Source of the DNA: Rugosimonospora sp040255525
GTDB lineage: Bacteria > Actinomycetota > Actinomycetes > Mycobacteriales > Micromonosporaceae
Reading direction: 5' to 3'
Assembly (NCBI GenBank): GCA_040255525.1
Contig: JBDZVD010000010.1
Location: 34,574 to 98,573, forward strand
DNA length: 64,000 nt
The notes beneath the pieces were generated by a model. It was not told the DNA's origin, searched no databases, and was given only the letters and a program-made list of their open reading frames with translations. The number at the start of each line of letters is the position of its first letter. The stretch's first letter is position 1. Positions 6,732 to 15,980 of the stretch are shown here, in pieces. Made by a program: the position numbers and the translations under genes.

Positions 6732-9392
6732 ATGCGACGGGTACGGATCTCGCGCAGAACCGGAGCGATAGTCGTCTTTCTCGTCAGCGCCGGTCCGGCG
6801 GTCCTGGTGATGCCCTCGCACATCCGCCTGGTGGTCGCGCTCGTCGCGGTCGCCGGCTGGGTGCTCGGGTACCTGCTGGTGAAGTTCCTCAGCACCGGCC
6901 TGCTGACCGATCCCAGCTGGCGGAGACCGAACCGGAAGTTCACCGCCGGCCGCCGGGCCCGGCGCCGGGAGTACGTGATCCCGACCGAGGTGCCACCGCC
7001 GCCCGGCGTGCTGATCGGCCGTGACGAACAGGTACGCACGATCTGCGAGCACCTCACGCGGCCGGCCGGCGACGGCCCGTCGGTGGTGGTGCTGACCGGG
7101 CCGACCGGGGTGGGGAAGTCGGCGCTCGCGATCGGCATCGCGCAGGTGCTCGCCGACCGGTACCGCGACGGGCAGCTGCTCGCCCGGCTCGACCGGGCCG
7201 CTCCCGGCCGGCAGGGGGTCGACGATGTGCTGCGGACGTTCGTGGCCGCGCTGCAGGAGCCGGCCGATTCGGTGCCGGAAACCGGGCAGGAACTCGCCCG
7301 CCGGTACCGCGAGCTGACGGCTAGCCGCCGGGTACTGGTGATCCTCGAATCGGCGCACGATCTGGCGCAGGCGGGGCCGCTGCTGCCGCACGGGCGGGGC
7401 TGTGGCGCGATCCTCACTTCCCGGGACGCGCTGGCGCTGGACCCGTCGTGGAAGCAGGTGCCGATCGACCGGCTCAGCGACGCGGCCGCGCTGCGGGTCC
7501 TGGACGCGCTGGTCGGCGACGGCCGGGTGGACGCCGAGGCGGCCGATGCGCTGCGCGTCGCCCAGGCGACGGCCGGCCACCCGTTCGCGTTGCAGGTGGC
7601 CGGCGCCGCGCTGGCGTCCCGGCGGAACTGGACGTTGAAGGTCGCGGTGCAGCGGATGGCGGAGGCGCGGCTGGTACCCGCCGCCGGGCAGCCGCTGCCC
7701 GCGTACGCGGCCGCGCTGGACCTCAGCTACGCGCTGCTGACCGAGCAGGAACGCCGCGGCCTGCTGATGCTCGGCCTGATCGAGGAGCCGGGGTTCATGC
7801 CGTGGATGCTCGCCGCGTTGTTGCGTGGCGCCCGGCGCGCCGAGGCCGACGGTGGTTCCGGGGCGGGCGGTGGTTCCGGGGCGGGCGGTGGTTCCGGGGC
7901 CGAGGGCGGTTCCGGGGCGGGCGGCAACGGCGCCGTGCCGCCGGCCACCGGAGCCGTGCCGCTAGGCACCGCAGGCGGGTCCGATCCGGACGCCGACGCC
8001 ACGGCCGAGCGGGTCCTCGACCGGCTGGTGTACGCCAGGCTGGTGGAGCGCCGGCTGGACGACGCCACCGGGGTGGCCACGTTCCGGATCGCCGGGCACA
8101 TCGAGTCGTACCTGCGGGCGAGGCTGTTCGCCGAGGTGCCCGCCGAGGCTCGCCAGGGCGCGGTGGACGAGCTGTCCCACGCCCGCCGGGCGCACGGCGA
8201 GCGCAGCCCGGAGCGGTTGCTGCGCTACCAGGTGTACCGGCAGCTGCACGACGGCGAGCTGTCCGCGGCGCTGAACACCGCCCGTGCCGTCCTCAAACTG
8301 TGCCGGGAACGGCTCGACACCGCCGGCGAGGCGGTGACGGCCGGCAGCGCCGTGAAGACCAACGACGTGGTGGACAGCCTCGCGGCGGTGAGCAGCAGGG
8401 ACGAGTGGCAGCGCGCCAGGGCGGAGGAGGGCCTGGCCCTGGCCGCCCTCGCCGAAGTGAACGCGGAGCTGGGCTGGCTGGAGGACTCCCGGCAGTACGC
8501 CGAGGCGGCGCTGGACACGCGGACCAACCCGTGCCGGCCGCGGGCGCTGCGGTGCCTGGCCCAGGTGTACGCGCGGACCGGGCGGCTCGACGAGGCGCAG
8601 CGCGAACTGGACGCGGCGGTCACCGCGGCGGAACAGCTCACCGATCGCTGGGAGGTGGTCCGGACCACTCGCGACCTCGCCGTGATCCAGGCTCAGCGGG
8701 GGCAGCGCGAGCAGGCTCGGGAAACCATCCTCGACGCGGTACGCACCTGCTCGTCCGGCGAGGAGGCGGCGTCGCACCGGTTGCCCGCGGTCCTCTGGGC
8801 ACAGGGCGCCGTGCTGGCGGCGGCCGGCGAGTTGGACGAGGCCGACCGGGTGCTCGACCGGGCCGAGGTGCTGTTCGCCGGACCCGGGCCGCACCAGCGG
8901 CTGTGGCTGCCCTGGATCCGCCACCAGCGCGCGCTGGTCGCGCTGGAGCAGCGCCGGTACGGGCGCAGCCGCGAGCACGCGGTTAGGGCCAGCCAGGCGT
9001 TCCGGGACATGAACCACCGGTACGGCATCGCCCACTGCCGGATGACGATCGGCCGCGCGTACCTGGACGAAGGCAACGAACCGGCGGCCACCCCGATCCT
9101 TGAGGAGGCGGTGCAGACGTTCGGCGGGTGCGGCGACCGGTGGATCGAAGCCGAGTGCCGCACCTGGCTGGGCGAGGCGCACCTGTCGGCGGGCCGGCTG
9201 AAGCCGGCGGCGGAGACGTTCGCCCAGGCCGCGCAGGACTTCCAGGACCTGGGCGACCTCCGCGGTCGCGGGCGGGCGCGGGCCAGGCTCGGGGTCGCCG
9301 ACGCGCGGCGGCGCCGGGAGGCGGTCGAGGAGAGCCCGCTGCTGCGGGTCGCCCGGCCGCTGGTGGTCGGCATGCGGGTGCGGGTCGACTGA
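6732..9392 (+). CDS. Membrane-anchored NB-ARC (STAND) ATPase with TPR repeats
   Basis: A protein of 886 residues. Two hydrophobic segments at about 12-30 and 34-55 form an N-terminal membrane anchor. A short basic/proline linker leads to VLIGRDEQVRTICEHL, the usual entry to a STAND ATPase. Walker A is GPTGVGKS at about 123-130, Walker B is RRVLVILESAHD, and a GAILTSRDALAL sensor follows. A Gly-Ser-Ala-rich insert (about 374-397) interrupts the region before the winged helix (LDRLVYARLVERR). The C-terminal half (about 480-870) is a run of TPR-like helices. STAND proteins of this kind are nucleotide switches that oligomerise on stimulus. There is no DNA-binding domain, unlike AfsR-type relatives. 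The stop TGA overlaps the ATG of the next gene, indicating translational coupling. Confidence 0.85.
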   Translation: MRRVRISRRTGAIVVFLVSAGPAVLVMPSHIRLVVALVAVAGWVLGYLLVKFLSTGLLTDPSWRRPNRKFTAGRRARRREYVIPTEVPPPPGVLIGRDEQVRTICEHLTRPAGDGPSVVVLTGPTGVGKSALAIGIAQVLADRYRDGQLLARLDRAAPGRQGVDDVLRTFVAALQEPADSVPETGQELARRYRELTASRRVLVILESAHDLAQAGPLLPHGRGCGAILTSRDALALDPSWKQVPIDRLSDAAALRVLDALVGDGRVDAEAADALRVAQATAGHPFALQVAGAALASRRNWTLKVAVQRMAEARLVPAAGQPLPAYAAALDLSYALLTEQERRGLLMLGLIEEPGFMPWMLAALLRGARRAEADGGSGAGGGSGAGGGSGAEGGSGAGGNGAVPPATGAVPLGTAGGSDPDADATAERVLDRLVYARLVERRLDDATGVATFRIAGHIESYLRARLFAEVPAEARQGAVDELSHARRAHGERSPERLLRYQVYRQLHDGELSAALNTARAVLKLCRERLDTAGEAVTAGSAVKTNDVVDSLAAVSSRDEWQRARAEEGLALAALAEVNAELGWLEDSRQYAEAALDTRTNPCRPRALRCLAQVYARTGRLDEAQRELDAAVTAAEQLTDRWEVVRTTRDLAVIQAQRGQREQARETILDAVRTCSSGEEAASHRLPAVLWAQGAVLAAAGELDEADRVLDRAEVLFAGPGPHQRLWLPWIRHQRALVALEQRRYGRSREHAVRASQAFRDMNHRYGIAHCRMTIGRAYLDEGNEPAATPILEEAVQTFGGCGDRWIEAECRTWLGEAHLSAGRLKPAAETFAQAAQDFQDLGDLRGRGRARARLGVADARRRREAVEESPLLRVARPLVVGMRVRVD
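7851..7922 (+). repeat. Four tandem 18-bp units encoding a GGSGAG linker
   Basis: Four consecutive 18-bp units, of the type GGTGGTTCCGGGGCGGGC with a few changes in units 3 and 4, encode GGSGAG, GGSGAG, GGSGAE and GGSGAG in the middle of the NB-ARC protein. The repeat is in frame, so changes in copy number would only alter linker length. Confidence 0.9.
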
Positions 9393-12331
9393 TGCGCCGG
9401 CTCATCGGCCGCCGGTACATCGTCCGGATCCGGTTGTCCGTCCGGGGACTGCGGCGCGTCCTGCACCCGTACCGCCTGGTCATCGCGGGCATCGCCGGTG
9501 GTCTCGGCGCCGTCCTGGGCGCGGTCTACGACCAGATCGAAACCCGGCTGAAGATCGTCACGATCATCGCGATCGGTGTCCTCACCGCGATGGCGGTCGT
9601 GCTCACCGAACCGCCCAAGGGCGCGGACGAGCTGGGCCGGACCGAGGACCAGAACCCGCCGGACTCCCGGCCGCTCGACCGCGGGCGCCGCCACCCGGGC
9701 GGCCCGCACGCGGCGCACGGTACCGGACGTCACGCGGGTGGCCGGGTTCGTCCCCGGTTCGCCTGGTGGCGGTGGTGGCCCCGGCGCATCGCACCGGCGC
9801 TGCCGCCCAGCGACGGGCTGTTCTGCGGCCGGGTACGGGAACTGGCCGAGCTGACCGAGCGGCACGACGCGGCTCGGGCCGCCCGGCAGCCGGCGGCCCG
9901 CTCACCCGTACCAGCGGAACAGGACGCCGGGCGCGCCACCACCGGTCCGGTGCTCCTGCTCATCCATGGCAAGCCCGGCGTCGGCAAGAGCGCGCTCGCG
10001 CTGGAGCTGGGCCGGAGGCTGGCCGACCAGTACCCGCACGGCCAGGTGTACGCGAACCTGGGCACCCTGCGCGACGCCCGTACCCCACGGGAGATCCTCG
10101 GCATCCTGTTGAAGGCGCTCGGCTGGCCGGAGACGGAGATCCCGCCCCAGACGGTGGAGTGCGCGAAGATCTTCCGTTCGCTGACCACCAAGCGCCGGAT
10201 GCTGTTCGTGCTCGACGCCGCCCGCCAGCCCGACCAGGTACTGGAGGTGCTCCCCGCCGATCCGCGCGCGGCGGTCATCGTGACCAGCCGGCGCGACTTC
10301 GGCGCCGACCTCGGCGCGCCCTCGTACCCGCTGGACGTGCCCGACCCGGACGGGGCCATCGCGATCCTCCGGTCGGCCAGCGGCACCGACGACGGCACCC
10401 GGCCGGAGTGCGCCGCGCAGATCGTCCAGGCGTGCGGCGCGCTGCCGCTGGCGATCCGGGCGGCGGCCGAGCGGGTCAACCCCGGCGGTGCCGAACTGTG
10501 CCACGTCGCCGGCCTGCTCGCGCCGCCCATGTCCCGGCTGAGTTGGCTGGAGCGTCCGGACATCAGCGTGGTGGAGCGCATCGCCAGCGAGTACGACCGG
10601 CTGCTGGGCCAGGAGAAGCGCGCCCTGCAACTGCTGACGCTCATCGACTCGCCGACGTTCGTGCCGTGGGTGCTGGCACCGCTGCTGGGCGTCGCGTCCT
10701 CGGAGGCGGAGAACCTGGTCGCCCAGTTGGGCGCGGCGCAGATGCTGGACAACGTGCGGCGGGACGAGGCGACCGGCCTGGCCCGCTACTCGTTCCACCC
10801 GCTGGTGCGGCTGTTCGCGGAGGCGAAGCTGGACGACGAGGTGAGCCCGGACGAGCGCGCCGAGGCCCGGCGCCGGCTCGACGAGGCGTACCGCGAGGTC
10901 ATCATGGACGTGCTCGCGCGGGTCGATCCGACGTTCTGGCTGCCACCCCCGCGGCCCCGGTACCTCAAGCCGCACAGCGACGTACCACGCCGGCTCGCCG
11001 CGGACCCGTACCCGTGGATCCGGGCGGAGTACCGTAACCTGCTGCGCTGCATCCGGCGCTCCAGTGTGGACGAGCCGGCGCTGTGCTGGAGGATCGCCGC
11101 TCAACTGGACGGCTGCGTACCCGACGAGCTGCGGCCCGGGTCGAGCCTGGCCGCGTACGACCTCGCCATCGAGGCCGCCCGCACCGACCGCGACGACCTC
11201 GGGCTGATCCAGGTGCTGCTGGCCAAGGGCACGTTCCTCAACGGGGTCGAGCGCTACCAGGACGGGCAGAAGACGCTGACCGACGTCATCGAGCTGGCCC
11301 GGCAACTGCGTCGCGGCGACGACCGGCGTTCCGCCCGGGAGGGCGCCCGGATGGAGGTGCTCGCCCGGCGCAAGATCGGCGAGGCGTACCTGCAGATGGG
11401 CGCGTACGAGGCGGCCGACAACGCGTTCCGGGCGGCATACCTGGCCGCGGCCGCGAGCGGCGACGAGAACGAGCGGCGGCTGGTCCGGCTGCTGCTCGCG
11501 GAGACCCGTCAGGTGGACAGCCCGGACCCGGACGAGCTGGACGCGCGGGGCGGCGACTCCAGCCGGTTCCGGGCCATCCTCGGCTCGGCGGAGGCGACCC
11601 GGCGCCGCCGGGAGTGGGGGCAGGCCAGCGAGTACCTGGAGCGGGCCCTTGAGCGCAGCGATGACGACGCGCAGCGCGAGGCGACCGTGCGGTACCGGAT
11701 GGCCGGCCTCAACCTGGCCTGGCACCTGCACGAGCACGGCTGGCCGTACGGGCCGTCGGCATCCCCGGCGGGCGGCACGCCCACCGAGTTCTCGCTGGCC
11801 GACCACGCGGTGCGGCACGCGACCGAGGCGGTGCTGATCTTCCGCCGTACCGGCAACAAGCTCGGCGAGGTCCGCGCGCTCTGCATGCTGACCCGGGCGC
11901 TGCTGGCCGCCGGGCACCGGATCGAGGCGCAGCGCGTCGGGCACGCCGCGGAGCAGGAGTTGGCCGCCATCGATCCGCAGGTCGCCGGGCCGGCGGTGGG
12001 CCCGCTGACCGCCCTGGTGTGGCGCGCCATGGGCGACATGCTGTTGTGCCACGGCGACGTGGTCAACGGCCGGCGCCGGCTGATGCAGGCGGCCACGCTG
12101 TTCGGCCAGGAGCACGACTGGGCGGCCCAGACGGAGGCGCTGCGCCGGCTGCGGGATGTGCCGTGGGCCGCGGACTCCTCCGCGGCGCACGAGCACCTGG
12201 TGCCGGCGGGGCCGCCGATCCGCGGGTACGCCGACGGGCCGCCGCCCGCCGCGGAGCGGATTGCGGCGACGCTACCGCCGGCCGGCCGCCAGGCGCCCCG
12301 GCAGGCGACCCGTCCGGCACGCCCACGCTGA
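9392..12331 (+). CDS. Second membrane-anchored NB-ARC (STAND) ATPase with TPR repeats
   Basis: A protein of 979 residues, paralogous in layout to the gene before it. Two hydrophobic helices lie near the N-terminus (LVIAGIAGGLGAVLGAVYDQI and IVTIIAIGVLTAMAVVL). A linker rich in Arg and Pro follows, then the STAND entry motif FCGRVRELAELTERHD and Walker A GKPGVGKS at about 193-200. Walker B is RRMLFVLDAAR and the sensor is AAVIVTSRRDFGAD. The winged-helix part ends near ARYSFHPLVRLFAEAKL, and the remainder is helical TPR-like repeats (YLQMGAYEAADNAFRAAY is a clear example). The ATG at 9392 shares the A of the TGA of the upstream gene, so the two are almost certainly co-translated and may form a hetero-oligomer at the membrane. 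The trigger and output are unknown. Confidence 0.85.
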   Translation: MRRLIGRRYIVRIRLSVRGLRRVLHPYRLVIAGIAGGLGAVLGAVYDQIETRLKIVTIIAIGVLTAMAVVLTEPPKGADELGRTEDQNPPDSRPLDRGRRHPGGPHAAHGTGRHAGGRVRPRFAWWRWWPRRIAPALPPSDGLFCGRVRELAELTERHDAARAARQPAARSPVPAEQDAGRATTGPVLLLIHGKPGVGKSALALELGRRLADQYPHGQVYANLGTLRDARTPREILGILLKALGWPETEIPPQTVECAKIFRSLTTKRRMLFVLDAARQPDQVLEVLPADPRAAVIVTSRRDFGADLGAPSYPLDVPDPDGAIAILRSASGTDDGTRPECAAQIVQACGALPLAIRAAAERVNPGGAELCHVAGLLAPPMSRLSWLERPDISVVERIASEYDRLLGQEKRALQLLTLIDSPTFVPWVLAPLLGVASSEAENLVAQLGAAQMLDNVRRDEATGLARYSFHPLVRLFAEAKLDDEVSPDERAEARRRLDEAYREVIMDVLARVDPTFWLPPPRPRYLKPHSDVPRRLAADPYPWIRAEYRNLLRCIRRSSVDEPALCWRIAAQLDGCVPDELRPGSSLAAYDLAIEAARTDRDDLGLIQVLLAKGTFLNGVERYQDGQKTLTDVIELARQLRRGDDRRSAREGARMEVLARRKIGEAYLQMGAYEAADNAFRAAYLAAAASGDENERRLVRLLLAETRQVDSPDPDELDARGGDSSRFRAILGSAEATRRRREWGQASEYLERALERSDDDAQREATVRYRMAGLNLAWHLHEHGWPYGPSASPAGGTPTEFSLADHAVRHATEAVLIFRRTGNKLGEVRALCMLTRALLAAGHRIEAQRVGHAAEQELAAIDPQVAGPAVGPLTALVWRAMGDMLLCHGDVVNGRRRLMQAATLFGQEHDWAAQTEALRRLRDVPWAADSSAAHEHLVPAGPPIRGYADGPPPAAERIAATLPPAGRQAPRQATRPARPR

Positions 12332-12404
12332 CGCCGGAACCGGCGTCGCCGGGGCGGCAGGCCGCCTCCGGCGCGCCCGCGCTGGCGCGGGAACCGGCGT
12401 TTTT
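12330..12404 (+). terminator. Two hairpins in a duplicated ~48-bp segment after the second STAND gene
   Basis: The first hairpin is GACGCCG-GAAC-CGGCGTC (12330-12347) and includes the stop codon. The second is CCCGCGC-TG-GCGCGGG (12376-12391), followed by a run of five T at 12400-12404. The two lie in imperfect copies of the same segment, both carrying GGAACCGGCGT. This is the probable end of the three-gene island transcript. Confidence 0.6.
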
Positions 12405-12433
12405 GGGACGGCGGGTGACGTGAGCGGCGCCGG

Positions 12434-13288
12434 TCAGGCCACCGATGCCTGCACGCAGCCCTGGCGGATCCGGGTGCGCAGGACCGGCTGATCGGTGGTC
12501 GCCGGCCCGTGCACCACGGCGCCGTCGGCCAGCCGGAACGTGCTGCCGTGCCATGGGCAGACGACGCACGCGGCGCCGTCGACCTGCACGACCTCTCCCT
12601 CACCGAGCGGCCCGGTCTCGTGGGCGCACCGCTCGACCATCGCGGTCACCGTGTCACCGGTGCGGCTGACCAGGATCGGGATGTCGCCGATGTGGGCCAC
12701 CAGCTTCTGGTTGTCGCCGAGCGCCCGCAGCTCGCACAGGTCGTGCCAGCCCTGCGGGATCAGCTGCTCGATCGGCGCGGCCTGGTTCACCCCGGCGGCG
12801 AACCGGTACACGATGTGGGCGCCGAGGTACGCGCCGAGGGAGGCCGCGCTCAACCCCCCGTACGCCAGTTGCTTGCCCAGCCGGCGGTTGCCGGTGAGCC
12901 GGGCGACCAGCGAGGCGCCGTACAGGCCGACCCCGACAGCGTTGGCGACGGCGTGTACCAGGCCGACCCGGCGCGCCGCGGTCGGCAGGTCCGACCAGTC
13001 GTTCCAGCCGGCCACGATGGCCGGTACGGCACTGGCGGTACCCACTCCGACCAGTACCGTCGAGCAGTTGTCCATGCCGGGCACCGCGTCCAGTACGGCG
13101 GCGCTGACCCAGGCGCCTACCGGCACCTGAACCATCATGGGGTGCAGCGGATGCCCGAGCCACACGCCGTGCAGCACGTCGCGCACCCGGCCACGCAACC
13201 CCTCCTGCAGCTTGCGCTGCAACGGATCGCCCAGCCGATCCAGCTTGTTCGCCTTCTCCAGCCGCTCCAGCAGCCCGCGCCCGATCAT
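12434..13288 (-). CDS. Rieske [2Fe-2S] protein with N-terminal DUF2231 membrane domain
   Basis: A protein of 284 residues. The N-terminal 180 residues contain the DUF2231 pattern (WLGHPLHPMMVQVPVGAW) and several hydrophobic helices, suggesting a membrane anchor. The C-terminal 105 residues are a Rieske ferredoxin domain with both ligand pairs: C-A-H in VERCAHETGPLGEG and C-P-W-H in CVVCPWHGSTF. Such proteins are electron carriers. No oxygenase or reductase partner is adjacent, so the redox partner is unknown. The ATG at 13288 is preceded by an AAGGGGG ribosome site. The gene converges on the STAND operon and diverges from parE. Confidence 0.88.
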   Translation of the reverse strand: MIGRGLLERLEKANKLDRLGDPLQRKLQEGLRGRVRDVLHGVWLGHPLHPMMVQVPVGAWVSAAVLDAVPGMDNCSTVLVGVGTASAVPAIVAGWNDWSDLPTAARRVGLVHAVANAVGVGLYGASLVARLTGNRRLGKQLAYGGLSAASLGAYLGAHIVYRFAAGVNQAAPIEQLIPQGWHDLCELRALGDNQKLVAHIGDIPILVSRTGDTVTAMVERCAHETGPLGEGEVVQVDGAACVVCPWHGSTFRLADGAVVHGPATTDQPVLRTRIRQGCVQASVA

Positions 13289-13801
13289 GGTTTCCCCCTT
13301 CCCCGGGCCGGGTGCGGCTAAACGGCGGAAAGCGCGCTTTCATCCCGTCGGTGCCGGATCCTGGCGGTCGGGGGTGGTGCGACCCTGGCCTACTTCGTAG
13401 CGGAGTGTCCGGTTTCTCGGGAGGCTCGGGAACAGATTGCCGGCGCCGGTCGTTGTCTGACTCCGGACGGTGACGGTCCGCAGTTGCCTGCCCGGGGCGC
13501 ATCGTCGGGGCAGGGACGCGGGCCGTGGCCGGAAAGCGGATGGCCCGGCCGGATCGTGCGATGGAAATGTGTCGTTGACCGGTTGGGCGGGCCGGGCCGG
13601 CCGGGGCCCGTTCGGCGCGGCGAGCCGTGAGGATCATGATGGATGGTCCGCACCGGTACGCTGTCGGGCGCACCACCCGCGCATTCCGTGTGGGTCCCGC
13701 TTCCTGTCGGACCCGCCGGATAGGCTCGTTGCCGTGTTCGGGTGCCGCGCGCGGCACCGTCGCACGCGCACCATCCACACAAGATCGGGGAGAACCGCAA
13801 G
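13289..13801. other. Divergent intergenic region upstream of parE
   Basis: About 510 bp with no supported gene. A TAGGCT -10-like box at 13721-13726 would start transcription near 13733 and give a leader of about 70 nt before the GTG of parE. The sequence next to 13288 supplies the ribosome site of the Rieske gene. No other signal was recognised. Confidence 0.5.
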
Positions 13802-15865
13802 GTGACCGCGCAGCCGGAGACCAAGTCCCTGTACGGGGCCGATGACCTTACCCACCTTGAGGGCCTGGACGCGGTCCGCAAGCGGCCGGGCATGTACATC
13901 GGCTCCACCGACAGCCGTGGCGTGAATCACCTCGTCAACGAGATCCTGGACAACGCCACCGACGAGGGCGTCGCGGGTTTCGCGTCGCACATCGAGGTGA
14001 TGCTGCACGCGGACGGCTCGGTCCAGGTCGACGACGACGGCCGGGGCATCCCCACGGGCATCAACGCAAAGTCCGGCATTTCGGGCGTTGAGCTGGTCCT
14101 GACCCGGCTGCATGCCGGAGGCAAGTTCGGTGGCTCCGGCTACAAGACCTCCGGCGGCCTGCACGGGGTGGGCGCTTCGGCGGTCAACGCCCTGTCCCGG
14201 CGCTTCGAGGTGACCGTGCGGCAGTCCGGCAAGGTCCACCAGATGTCCTTCCAGCACGGGGTCCCCGGCGTGTTCGAGGGCACCGGCCGCACCGCCCGGT
14301 TCACTGCGCAGCCGGGCCTGCGCGTGGTCCGGCGGATGAAGCGCGGCGAGTCCTCGGGCACCTCGGTGCGGTACTGGTACGACCCGCGCTACTTCGAGTC
14401 CGGCGCCGCGCTGGACATCGAGGCCGTGCGCACCAAGTTGCGCAACACCGCGTTCCTCGTCCCCGGCGTCGGGTACGTGCTGCGCGACGAGACACAGGAT
14501 CCGGCGACCGAGGAGAAGTTCCACTTCCCGGACGGCCTGACCGACATGGTGGAATTCCTGTCGCCGTCCGGCGAGCGGGCCGTCTCCGGCACCCTGATGA
14601 TCACCGGCGAGGGCACGTACAAGGAGAACGCCGCCGACGAGAACGGCGTGATGCGGGCCAACGTCGAACGGCGCGCGGAGGTCGAGGTCGCGTTCCGCTG
14701 GGGCACCGGCTACGAGCGCACCATCGAGTGCTTCACCAACACGATCCGCAACGTGCACGGCGGCACGCACCGCAAGGGGTTCGAGCGCGCTCTGGTGCGG
14801 TCCCTGGTCGACGCCGTCCGCAGCGCCCGCGGCCTGTTGCGCGCGAAGGAGGAGCCGCCGGTCCTCGACGACATCCTGGAGGGCATGACCGCGGTCATCC
14901 ACGTGCGCCTGCCGGAGCCGCAGTTCACTTCCCAGACGAAGGACGAGCTGTCCACGGCCGGCATCACCAAGGTGATCCAGTCGATCGTGGAGCAGCACGT
15001 CAAGGCGTGGATCGACAACCGCAAGACCAAGGCCGAGGCGAACACGGTGCTCCAGAAGATCGTGGACGCCGCCCGGGTGCGGTTGACCCAGAAGCAGCAG
15101 AAGGACGCCGCCCGGCGCAAGACCGCGCTGGAGGGCGCGTCGATGCCGCCGAAGCTGGTGGACTGCCGGTCCACCGGTGTGCAGCGCAGCGAGCTGTTCA
15201 TCGTCGAGGGCGACAGCGCGCTCGGTACGGCCCGGCTGGCGCGCTCCTCGGAGTACCAGGCGCTGCTGCCGATCCGCGGCAAGATCCTCAACGTTCAGAA
15301 GGCCAGCCTCCAGCAGGTCCTCGACAACGCCGAGTGTTCGGCGATCGTGCAGGTGCTGGGCGCCGGGTCGGGGCGCACCTTCGACTCCACCACCCTGCGC
15401 TACGGCAGGGTGCTCATCATGGCCGACGCGGACGTCGACGGCTCGCACATCCGGACCCTGCTCATCACGCTGTTCGCGAAGTACATGCGCCCGCTGATCG
15501 AAGAGGGCCGGCTGTACGCGGCGGTACCCCCGCTGCACAAGATCCTCACCAAGGGCCGCAACCCGGAGACCATCTACACCTACAGCCAGGCCGAGATGGA
15601 GAGCGTGGTCGCCCGGCTGGAGAAGGCGGGCAAGCAGGTGGTCAGCCCGATCCCGCGGTTCAAGGGCCTCGGCGAGATGGACGCGGACGAACTGTGGGAG
15701 ACCACGATGAACCCGGCCACCCGCGCCGTCCGGCGCATCACCATGGGCGACGCGGACGCCGCGCAGGCCACGCTCGACCTGCTCATGGGGGAGAAGGTCG
15801 AGCCGCGCAAGAACTGGCTCATCGACTCGGCCAGCCGGGTCGACCAGGAGACGATCGATGCCTGA
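13802..15865 (+). CDS. parE: DNA topoisomerase IV subunit B (type IIA ATPase subunit)
   Basis: A protein of 687 residues, close to the usual length for ParE/short GyrB-type subunits. It begins with the GHKL ATPase region (RPGMYIGSTDSRGVNHLVNE followed by ILDNATDEG, and the lid GLHGVGASAVNALS). It continues to the TOPRIM domain (ELFIVEGDSALGTARLARS, PIRGKILNVQKA) with the metal-binding motif DADVDGSHIRTLL. The subunit supplies ATP hydrolysis and half of the metal site for decatenation and supercoil control. The start is the GTG at 13802, which has GGGGAGAA 6-8 bases upstream; an in-frame ATG at 13742 would add 20 residues with no family support. It is followed after 115 bp by parC, so the two subunits are probably made from one message. 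Confidence 0.93.
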   Translation: MTAQPETKSLYGADDLTHLEGLDAVRKRPGMYIGSTDSRGVNHLVNEILDNATDEGVAGFASHIEVMLHADGSVQVDDDGRGIPTGINAKSGISGVELVLTRLHAGGKFGGSGYKTSGGLHGVGASAVNALSRRFEVTVRQSGKVHQMSFQHGVPGVFEGTGRTARFTAQPGLRVVRRMKRGESSGTSVRYWYDPRYFESGAALDIEAVRTKLRNTAFLVPGVGYVLRDETQDPATEEKFHFPDGLTDMVEFLSPSGERAVSGTLMITGEGTYKENAADENGVMRANVERRAEVEVAFRWGTGYERTIECFTNTIRNVHGGTHRKGFERALVRSLVDAVRSARGLLRAKEEPPVLDDILEGMTAVIHVRLPEPQFTSQTKDELSTAGITKVIQSIVEQHVKAWIDNRKTKAEANTVLQKIVDAARVRLTQKQQKDAARRKTALEGASMPPKLVDCRSTGVQRSELFIVEGDSALGTARLARSSEYQALLPIRGKILNVQKASLQQVLDNAECSAIVQVLGAGSGRTFDSTTLRYGRVLIMADADVDGSHIRTLLITLFAKYMRPLIEEGRLYAAVPPLHKILTKGRNPETIYTYSQAEMESVVARLEKAGKQVVSPIPRFKGLGEMDADELWETTMNPATRAVRRITMGDADAAQATLDLLMGEKVEPRKNWLIDSASRVDQETIDA

Positions 15866-15980
15866 GCGCGCGCCCGCGCGGCGCGCGGACGACGCCGGGG
15901 CGTCTGGCCGCCGGGCCCGTCCGGTTGGTGGGTGGGCCGCTCACGCGGCCCGGGGAGAATGGCTAGGGGAGCACTGAGCA

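Noticed and set aside
5193..7580. A 795-codon minus-strand frame opposite the HTH/MgtE_N-like and first STAND genes
   Set aside because: The plus-strand proteins have recognisable domains; this frame shows none and has shadow-type composition.
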